Of a stretch of DNA of 6,077 nucleotides, positions 1 to 5,221 are shown one piece after another. The stretch's first letter is position 1; every line of letters starts with the position of its first letter. Made by a program: the position numbers and the translations under genes. The notes beneath the pieces are model-generated. The model was not told the origin of the DNA, did no database searches, and worked only from the letters and a program-made list of their open reading frames with translations. The DNA is from an uncultured Prevotella sp. (GTDB lineage: Bacteria; Bacteroidota; Bacteroidia; Bacteroidales; Bacteroidaceae), in the NCBI GenBank assembly GCA_934230115.1, contig CAKQEI010000099.1:1-6077 (forward strand), in the 5' to 3' direction.

Positions 1-50
1 TCCGATTCTCAAAAACAAACTACTTAAAAACTAATCTACTAAAACAAATC

Positions 51-74
51 AAAAAATCTTCGCTACTTTTAGCG
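51..74 (-). other. Small leader hairpin followed by a T run
   Basis: On the minus strand, CGCTA (74-70) and TAGCG (65-61) form a 5-bp stem with a 4-nt loop, followed by AAGA and six Ts (56-51). It lies just downstream of the promoter at 92-122, inside the predicted 5' leader of the next gene. It may be a weak terminator/attenuator or simply a leader structure; the stem is short, so the call is tentative. Confidence 0.3.
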
Positions 75-91
75 TTATTAATTATCTGCTG

Positions 92-122
92 CAAAATTAC
101 AAATAATTTCTATTGCTACAAA
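92..122 (-). promoter_or_regulatory. Bacteroidota-type promoter (-33 TTTG, 19-bp spacer, -7 TAATTTTGC)
   Basis: On the minus strand a TTTG (complement of 119-122) is followed after exactly 19 bp by TAATTTTG (complement of 92-99) and then C. This matches the known primary-sigma promoter of Bacteroidota (TTTG, 19-21 bp, TAnnTTTG plus pyrimidine). It is the only site in the window where both elements are present at correct spacing. It would drive a minus-strand gene beyond base 1, so that gene probably starts its own transcription unit separate from the GH20 gene. Confidence 0.7.
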
Positions 123-212
123 GATTTCTTGTTGTTTTTTTCTTTAAAAATCGCAAAAATATTCTTTTAAGTTATAAATTGCATTGTTTAATGTCATTTT
201 GATAGTAGATTG

Positions 213-2099
213 CTACTTCACAGTAGCCGAAAACATCCATTTTACAAGTCTTGTCTCCTTGCCGCTGAACTTTCCCACCGGGAGTTTCAGCACCAGTTTG
301 TTCCATCCCTGGCGCAAGTGTATCTCTATTGGCTCACGCGATACGGCATTCTCGTTGCGCAAAGGCAACTCATTGCTTCGCTCCGTGTTCGTGTTCTGCC
401 ATACGGGCGGCTGTATCTCCTCGCCGTTTATCCAGGCACGGCTGCCCTTGTAGTCCCATGTGCCCTGGAGCGGCGGCAGGTCGCTCTCCGAACGGCTGTA
501 GTTTTGGAACTCAAGGCTGAGTTTTGCCGTGCGTGCCTTCTTTGAGTAAATCCAGCGTGTGGCGTAAGCCGTATGGTTCTCCTCGGGATTGGCGTAGACT
601 CCAGGCACAAGCGTTCCCCACACATGGCGAAGGTAGAAACCATTGCCCGTGAAGGTGCGCGACTTGTAGGTCTTGCGCTTGTAGGAGAATATTGTGGGAT
701 CGTCCACAGGCGACAAGTCGCCATGCAGATACAGCTCTGGAGGGAAGCTGCGCGCCAAGTCACCATCATTAGGGAAGGCGTCGGTAATGCTCCACACTAC
801 GTCCGACTGGCGCTCGTAAGAGAAAGGTTCCGAGCTAAGCGTATGAGTCTTGTGCCACAGCATACGGTTCTCAAACTCGGCAAACTCCTTCTTCTGTTCC
901 GGCTCGTCGTCCCATAGCACGGTGCCCTTGCCGTCGAAATAGCAGTTGCCTCCACCTCGCCAGGCACGCTCGGCAAGAGTGAGCATGTAGGGATAGAAGA
1001 AGTTCTCGTCGAGAAGCTGGCGTGTGTTGTCGATGTTGCGGTCGTTCCAGAACGCCACTATGCAGCCTGCAAGGTCATCGCTACCCATTGGCTGGTTGTA
1101 GATGCGACTGTTGAAGAGGGCCACGAGGTCGGCATAGTTGTCGAAGTGGTTGGCATAATGGTAGCGGCAGTCGATGGCAGGGATGCCTGGCTGCGCCTTG
1201 CCACGGTAGCTCCACAACTGTGTCATGTCTATCTCGCCTGGCTTGTACTTCCATCCTGGGTTCCACGAAATCACCTTCTTGCCCTTTGAGCGTACGTAAG
1301 CCACCATCTCGGGCACGAATGTGGGGTCGGTAAACTGCACCTCGTCTGTGCCTATATGCAGCCAAGGCACGTCGATAGCGTCGCACACCTCGCTTATTAT
1401 GTCCTTCATGATGCGCTTGCCCTCCTCGGTCTGCATTCCGAAACCGAATGTGCGCTCAAAGGCAGCACTATGTCCCGGCATGTCTATCTCGGGAATGAGC
1501 GTCATGTTGTGGGCACGGCAGAAGTCGGCCAGTTCTGCTGCTTGTTTCAGAGTGTAGAACTTGCCCTTGTCGCGCTCCATGTTCTTTGCCGCGTTGAGCT
1601 GTGGATAAAGCTTGCTCTCCATGCGCCAAGCCAGGTTCTCGGTCAGATGCCAATGGAAAGTGTTTATCTTGAAGCGGCTGAGTATTTCTATCTCCTTCTT
1701 CAGCTCGTCAAACGGGATGAAACTGCGACCCGTGTCGTGCATGTAGCCACGTATACGGAAAGCGGGCCAGTCGGTTATCTCACATTGTGGCAGAGTCTTC
1801 TTGCCTTTATTGTCGATTGTGAGCTGAGCCAATGTCTGGCGCGCCCAATACAGTCCGCGCTCGGTTGTTGCCTCAACGAGAGTCTCGTTCTGCCCCACTA
1901 CAATATGATAGGCCTCATCCTGGAATACGGCTCCATTGATGCTGCCCACTATCTTTTCCTTTACCGGATTGGCTGCCTTGGCATACTTGCCCGTGTAGGC
2001 CACCTTCTGTGGCATGGGCAGCAACGCCGGCTCCTGCACAGCCGCCTTGGCAAAGCAGCATAGCAACATGAGCAGAAGGGTTGTCAGTAGATTTCGCAT
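213..2099 (-). CDS. GH20 beta-N-acetylhexosaminidase, secreted
   Basis: This 628-residue enzyme most likely removes terminal beta-linked N-acetylglucosamine or N-acetylgalactosamine from glycans. It has a hydrophobic signal peptide (about residues 1-20, ending AKA-A), so it is exported, probably to the periplasm. Residues about 25-110 match the small alpha/beta domain that precedes GH20 catalytic domains (LLPMPQ, RGLYWARQTL). The catalytic barrel follows: R125 in HDTGRSF, FHWHLTEN (148-155), IPEIDMPGH (202-210) and HIGTDEV (248-254). D252-E253 is the expected pair for substrate-assisted catalysis; the family's usual GGDE is GTDE here. Probable aromatic subsites are W279, W296 and W351. About residues 440-628 form a C-terminal beta-rich domain with IHLRQGWNKLVLKLP, resembling carbohydrate-binding or jelly-roll modules. 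The ATG start is 18 nt after the SGNH esterase stop, implying cotranscription. Family assignment is firm; exact substrate is not known. Confidence 0.93.
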   Translation of the reverse strand: MRNLLTTLLLMLLCCFAKAAVQEPALLPMPQKVAYTGKYAKAANPVKEKIVGSINGAVFQDEAYHIVVGQNETLVEATTERGLYWARQTLAQLTIDNKGKKTLPQCEITDWPAFRIRGYMHDTGRSFIPFDELKKEIEILSRFKINTFHWHLTENLAWRMESKLYPQLNAAKNMERDKGKFYTLKQAAELADFCRAHNMTLIPEIDMPGHSAAFERTFGFGMQTEEGKRIMKDIISEVCDAIDVPWLHIGTDEVQFTDPTFVPEMVAYVRSKGKKVISWNPGWKYKPGEIDMTQLWSYRGKAQPGIPAIDCRYHYANHFDNYADLVALFNSRIYNQPMGSDDLAGCIVAFWNDRNIDNTRQLLDENFFYPYMLTLAERAWRGGGNCYFDGKGTVLWDDEPEQKKEFAEFENRMLWHKTHTLSSEPFSYERQSDVVWSITDAFPNDGDLARSFPPELYLHGDLSPVDDPTIFSYKRKTYKSRTFTGNGFYLRHVWGTLVPGVYANPEENHTAYATRWIYSKKARTAKLSLEFQNYSRSESDLPPLQGTWDYKGSRAWINGEEIQPPVWQNTNTERSNELPLRNENAVSREPIEIHLRQGWNKLVLKLPVGKFSGKETRLVKWMFSATVK

Positions 2100-2117
2100 G
2101 TCCGAATTTTGTTGTTT

Positions 2118-3236
2118 TTATTTTTTCCATTTTGACAGTATCTCTCTTATCTTGCGCTTGTAGGCCTCCGCATAGGCACGGCAACCCGTGTCGTTGGGAT
2201 GAGTGCCCTCAATCATGTCGTCCTCGCTCATGTTGATTTCGTTGCTGTGCATATAATATAGGTTGTTTATGCCGGTAGCCTTGAGTTGGAGATAAGCCTG
2301 GCGGAATGCCTTGTTGGCACGCGTGTAACGCTCTGCCACGTTGGCGCGGAAGATGCTGTCGGGTATAGGGTGGCACTCGTTGAGCAATATCGGAGCCTTG
2401 CTAAGGCTGCGCAACTTCTTCACTCCTGCCACGGCGCGATTGATTATTTCCTTCTCCGTGAGGTTCACGCTATTGGGTATAGGGTCGAGCACAAACAGGC
2501 GGGCGTCTATCTCTCCCAACATGTCGAATATGCCTGGCTCCATATACGCGCTACCCGAGAAGCCAAGGTTTATCAAGGGATAACCCATCTCGCGCGACAC
2601 GATGTTGGGTATCGACATACCCGGACGTGAGGGCGAGGCACCATGAATAATCGACGAACCATACACCACGATAGGACGCTCCTTCGACTGACGGATAAAA
2701 TGGAAGTCACTCTTGCTGTCCACTCCCACGGCAAGCCATTTCACTCCGTTGTAGTTGGGCAGATAGAGCGTATATTCTGCGCCTCGTGCTGTAGGCACGG
2801 TCAGGTCGGGGAATGATATTGTCATTGTGTCGCCCACATGACGCCAATTCATGTGGTTGGCTATCCAGTGGAGTTTGCCGTCCTTGGCCTTGCCATAGAG
2901 GTCGACACCCGAATGCACGATGCCCGAAAGGTTGAGTGTTCCGAAGTTCTGCGATGCGCATACATACTTCACGCTGATGTTGCGTGATGTTGTGGCGAAG
3001 CGCACGGTAAGACCGGCGGTCAATGTGGAGTTGCCCCACACCTTCTCGGATACTGTTGCCTTGAAGCGGTCGGGCAGACGGTTGAACGATTTGCCCATTT
3101 CCTTGTTCCATGCTCTTCCGCAGATATATGGCTCGTCTGAATCCATCGGATTCATCCATTTTGTCTGTGCGTTTGTTACTGTTGGGAAGCCTAAGATTAC
3201 GATTGCCAATAGGCGTAATAATGAAGTTATTTTCAT
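2118..3236 (-). CDS. SGNH/GDSL-type esterase with N-terminal GxDLY domain, secreted
   Basis: This 372-residue exported protein probably removes acetyl or other acyl esters from a carbohydrate. The signal peptide is about residues 1-23 (TNA-Q). The N-terminal beta-rich domain contains the signature GVDLY (110-114), as in Bacteroidota esterases with a GxDLY domain. The SGNH hydrolase domain starts near residue 187: GSSIIHGAS (193-201) is block I with likely nucleophile S195, NLGFSGSA (223-230) block II, DPIPN (251-255) the block III Asn region, and EGTHPND (343-349) block V with catalytic H346. The usual DxxH Asp is Glu (E343). I chose the ATG at 3236 because an in-frame TTG at 3269 lies inside the predicted -7 promoter box and would put a polar stretch before the signal peptide. 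It is the first gene of a likely two-gene unit with the GH20 gene. The acyl group removed cannot be told from sequence. Confidence 0.88.
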   Translation of the reverse strand: MKITSLLRLLAIVILGFPTVTNAQTKWMNPMDSDEPYICGRAWNKEMGKSFNRLPDRFKATVSEKVWGNSTLTAGLTVRFATTSRNISVKYVCASQNFGTLNLSGIVHSGVDLYGKAKDGKLHWIANHMNWRHVGDTMTISFPDLTVPTARGAEYTLYLPNYNGVKWLAVGVDSKSDFHFIRQSKERPIVVYGSSIIHGASPSRPGMSIPNIVSREMGYPLINLGFSGSAYMEPGIFDMLGEIDARLFVLDPIPNSVNLTEKEIINRAVAGVKKLRSLSKAPILLNECHPIPDSIFRANVAERYTRANKAFRQAYLQLKATGINNLYYMHSNEINMSEDDMIEGTHPNDTGCRAYAEAYKRKIREILSKWKK

Positions 3237-3266
3237 TTGTTTGTTGTTTTGATTAGTTTTCGCCTG

Positions 3267-3274
3267 CAAAATTA
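3267..3274 (-). promoter_or_regulatory. -7 promoter element (TAATTTTG, then C) for the SGNH/GH20 unit
   Basis: The minus-strand sequence TAATTTTGC fits the Bacteroidota -7 consensus exactly and shares 11 bases (TAATTTTGCAG) with the promoter at 92-99. It sits about 30 nt upstream of the ATG at 3236, leaving a short A-rich leader. No TTTG is found 19-21 bp upstream; that region is instead occupied by the arm and loop of the dyad at 3274-3319. This suggests a weak or regulated promoter. The call rests on one element only. Confidence 0.5.
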
Positions 3275-3319
3275 ATACTTTATAACGAGATAATAAAATA
3301 TTATCTGTTATAAAGTATT
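3274..3319 (-). repeat. Long AT-rich inverted repeat between hydrolase and SGNH genes
   Basis: Bases 3274-3286 pair with 3307-3319 (13 bp, perfect), then after a single unpaired base (3287) 3288-3295 pair with 3299-3306 (8 bp, perfect), leaving a 3-base loop (3296-3298). The dyad starts 5 bases past the alpha/beta hydrolase stop codon. On the minus strand it is followed by AATTTTGC, so it could act as a weak terminator or RNA-end stabiliser for the lipoprotein/hydrolase transcript. Its centre also falls where the -33 element of the next promoter should be, so a DNA operator is an equally fair reading. The pairing is seen directly; the role is inferred. Confidence 0.6.
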
Positions 3320-3324
3320 TGTTT

Positions 3325-4533
3325 TTAAATTATTTTGTCAAGCCAAGGCAATACCAATTCATCCTTGAAGTAATGATTGGGCCCATCCACGTTCACGGCA
3401 TCGAAATATTCTGTTCTGTCGAGACCTTCGGGCAGGGATTTCACATCCTTACGGTTTTCGGGATTTGCGTATTTTGGATAGTGATGAATCTCCACTCCAT
3501 CCGGATTGCCGCTTATCTCGTAGGCACGTCTTACGAGGTTTAGGTCGCGGTCGAGTCCTCCTTCTGTGAATATTATCGGTCGTGGGGCAAGCGACGCAAC
3601 GATATCGGGGAAGTTGAAGTAGTTCCAGAAACGGGGTATCAAATGGCGTATGGAGTTGGGGAATGGGCGGCGTCCTCTCTTGTCGGGAGCCGTCATCACC
3701 ACAGCCCTCTCCTGTGTCTGGCAAAGGAAGTCGTTATACACAAAGGCGTATATCGACTTATCCATCACTCCAAGAACCATCAGCGGCTCTGTGCCAAGCG
3801 AGAATCCGCTCACCACGATGCGGTCACGACGTATCGACGGTTGCTCCTTCATCCATTCCAACACTTGCTTGTTGAGATAGGAGGTGTAGCCAAGCCAGCT
3901 CCAGCCTAATTCCAACAGAATGCGCGAGGGAGTGTCGTAGTCATAACCCACTCCTGCCAGACGCTCAAGGTCGGAGGCTTCGCCCGAACAGGCGTTGTCC
4001 ACAGCTACGGCTATATAGCCATGACGCACAATATTCAAAGCCATTGCTGCGTGTGGATTCTTCACTTCTATCTCTCCTGTGAGATGCTCCTTTGCCATTC
4101 CCGATCCAGGAATGCAGAGCACAGCAGGAATGGCTCCCTTCTTGCCGTCGGGCACCATCACCTTAAACCCTGTCACGCAGCCTTCCAAAGGATAAGCCTC
4201 CCATGTCTCCAGACGGTAGCCGTCCTTCTGCTCCACCAACACACGCTTGGGTTTGGGCATGTTTTGAGCCTTGGGGTGGCACATTATCGTTTCCATCGCT
4301 GTGCGCACACGCTCGCGCCACGAAGCAAACTGCTCGCGGCTGAAGTCTGGATTGAAAGCACATTCAGGAGTCGTATTCTTTAGCATGTTGTGAACCACTC
4401 CGTATGTGCTGACAAACCGTCCATCTGGACGGTCTGTTGTCACTACCCTATGCTGTTGAGGGTCGAATGTGGTTTGCGAAAATACAAGGTTAGCATTTAC
4501 TAATATGGTAAAAGCTATAAGAATCTGTTTCAT
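3325..4533 (-). CDS. Secreted alpha/beta hydrolase, probable carbohydrate esterase
   Basis: This 402-residue protein has a signal peptide (about residues 1-19, VFS-Q) and an alpha/beta hydrolase fold. The nucleophile elbow is GFSLG (243-247) with S245, the probable acid is D328 in TEGGLDRD, and the probable catalytic histidine is H387 in VDGPNHYF; the spacing suits a Ser-Asp-His triad. IPAVLCIPGSG (135-145) fits the oxyanion-hole strand and LAPRPIIF (315-322) the strand before the acid. The length and long N-terminal extension resemble the Bacteroidota hydrolase group related to acetyl-xylan esterases and dienelactone hydrolases (Abhydrolase_7 type); this is from memory, not a search. It lacks the GCSRxG motif of CE15 glucuronoyl esterases. 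The ATG at 4533 is chosen over an in-frame TTG at 4545 because it begins a normal signal peptide. It lies 17 nt after the lipoprotein gene, suggesting one transcript. Deacylation of a glycan is likely but a peptidase or other hydrolase role is not excluded. Confidence 0.82.
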   Translation of the reverse strand: MKQILIAFTILVNANLVFSQTTFDPQQHRVVTTDRPDGRFVSTYGVVHNMLKNTTPECAFNPDFSREQFASWRERVRTAMETIMCHPKAQNMPKPKRVLVEQKDGYRLETWEAYPLEGCVTGFKVMVPDGKKGAIPAVLCIPGSGMAKEHLTGEIEVKNPHAAMALNIVRHGYIAVAVDNACSGEASDLERLAGVGYDYDTPSRILLELGWSWLGYTSYLNKQVLEWMKEQPSIRRDRIVVSGFSLGTEPLMVLGVMDKSIYAFVYNDFLCQTQERAVVMTAPDKRGRRPFPNSIRHLIPRFWNYFNFPDIVASLAPRPIIFTEGGLDRDLNLVRRAYEISGNPDGVEIHHYPKYANPENRKDVKSLPEGLDRTEYFDAVNVDGPNHYFKDELVLPWLDKII

Positions 4534-4550
4534 CTGTATAAGCAATTACC

Positions 4551-5066
4551 TTATTTGCTCGTATCGTCAATTGCAATACTTTTTACAGTAATATCATTAA
4601 TTGACACATTAGGTTTGTTTATTACTACAAAAGCTCCTACTGCAGATATACAAGAAGACAACTTATTTGAATAATAAAGCTCTACAACATATTTCTTACC
4701 TTGTTTCTCAACTTTGCAGTCTTTCAATTCAACGAGATAAGAATGAAAATGTTGCGCGAACACCAATGTCTGTTTACTCCAATCCACACTTGGAACTGCA
4801 TCCAAAGGATTTTTCGTATTATCTGATGATGGATACTGATAATCATCACAGAATACCTTCCATTCAGCTTCCGAATGGTAGCAAGCTACTGTATCGGTAT
4901 TCCATTTTGACTCTGGATTTTTCAAATCCATACCATTTTCACCAACTTTCACTATACTGCTGATTTCCTCTCCAACAGTCAAGTTGTACTGATCATCGGA
5001 ATCAGAAGAACATGATGACATTAAGCCAACACACGCTAAAAGGGATGCAAAAAAATACTTTTTCAT
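4551..5066 (-). CDS. Small lipoprotein of unknown function, possibly surface-exposed
   Basis: This 171-residue protein starts with a lipoprotein signal (MKKYFFASLLACVGLMSSC), with the lipidated cysteine at C19. The residues after it, SSDSDD, are acidic and resemble the export signal that sends Bacteroidota lipoproteins to the cell surface. The mature part is one small domain, about residues 35-165. Its pattern, with SEAEWKVF (65-72), VDWSKQTLVFAQ (94-105), a charged turn at 119-125 followed by KYVVELYY, then AFVVINKP (145-152), faintly recalls PrcB-like beta domains; this is weak. I do not recognise a catalytic motif. The gene is markedly poorer in G+C than its neighbours. The ATG at 5066 is preferred because the in-frame TTG at 5102 lies in the predicted -7 box. 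It has its own promoter-like element and is followed by the hydrolase gene after 17 nt. A glycan-binding or accessory role in the locus is only an inference. Confidence 0.85.
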   Translation of the reverse strand: MKKYFFASLLACVGLMSSCSSDSDDQYNLTVGEEISSIVKVGENGMDLKNPESKWNTDTVACYHSEAEWKVFCDDYQYPSSDNTKNPLDAVPSVDWSKQTLVFAQHFHSYLVELKDCKVEKQGKKYVVELYYSNKLSSCISAVGAFVVINKPNVSINDITVKSIAIDDTSK

Positions 5067-5099
5067 AATTTCGGGTTTTTGTTTAAGGATTTCTTTTTG

Positions 5100-5107
5100 C
5101 AAAGATA
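5100..5107 (-). promoter_or_regulatory. -7 promoter element (TATCTTTG, then C) for the lipoprotein/hydrolase unit
   Basis: The minus-strand TATCTTTGC matches the Bacteroidota -7 consensus and lies 33 nt upstream of the lipoprotein ATG, just beyond the terminator of the susD-like gene. No TTTG occurs at 19-21 bp upstream; the nearest one is 31 bp away, overlapping the terminator T run. The position between a terminator and a start codon supports it more than the single motif does. Confidence 0.55.
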
Positions 5108-5139
5108 AGTATTATTTTAGTATGACGCATGTATTTAAC

Positions 5140-5210
5140 AAAAAAATGCGCCACGATGGGCTTGGCATTTGGCTTAAAGCCAAATTTATTGCCCAATCCA
5201 TCATGACGCA
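5140..5210 (-). terminator. Strong intrinsic terminator of the susD-like gene
   Basis: In the minus-strand transcript, 5210-5198 pairs with 5159-5147 over 13 continuous positions (two G-U wobbles). An imperfect inner stem follows, then a terminal hairpin in which 5185-5178 pairs with 5174-5167 around a 3-nt loop. The structure is followed at once by seven Us (5146-5140). It starts 11 bases past the susD-like stop codon. This is a textbook Rho-independent terminator and marks the end of the SusC/SusD transcript, although read-through to the next gene may still happen. Confidence 0.85.
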
Positions 5211-5221
5211 CTATAATGCTT

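Larger units (their letters stand above)
1..212. other. AT-rich intergenic region downstream of the GH20 gene
   Basis: This 212-base stretch contains no convincing gene on either strand and is much richer in A and T than the coding DNA beside it. It separates the end of the GH20 gene from whatever minus-strand gene lies beyond base 1. It carries a good minus-strand promoter (92-122) and a small hairpin with a T run (51-74). A second isolated match to the -7 consensus lies at 154-161 but has no -33 partner. I see no clear intrinsic terminator directly after the GH20 stop codon. No start codon for the next gene is visible before the window ends, so its leader is at least about 80 nt long. Confidence 0.7.

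Noticed and set aside
154..161. A third -7-like match (TATTTTTG, then C) on the minus strand
   Set aside because: No TTG-type -33 element lies 19-21 bp upstream, the surroundings are very AT-rich so chance matches are expected, and the nearby site at 92-122 is far better.
1356..2063. A 235-codon open frame on the plus strand opposite the GH20 gene
   Set aside because: It lies wholly antisense to a clear GH20 coding sequence, has no domain-like pattern, and no promoter or signal of its own; it is a shadow produced by the codon bias of the real gene.
3325..4533. CE15 glucuronoyl esterase or prolyl oligopeptidase identity for the alpha/beta hydrolase
   Set aside because: The elbow is GFSLG and not GCSRxG, and no beta-propeller domain or S9-type GWSYGG motif is seen.
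5100..5102. TTG as an upstream start for the lipoprotein (likewise TTG at 3267-3269 and 4543-4545 for the esterases)
   Set aside because: Each would add polar residues ahead of a normal signal peptide; two of the three fall inside predicted -7 promoter boxes. The ATG starts give standard signal peptides.
5147..5210. Palindrome considered as a repetitive extragenic element or mobile-element end
   Set aside because: The position just after a stop codon and the T run immediately following fit an intrinsic terminator; no target duplication or transposase sequence is present.
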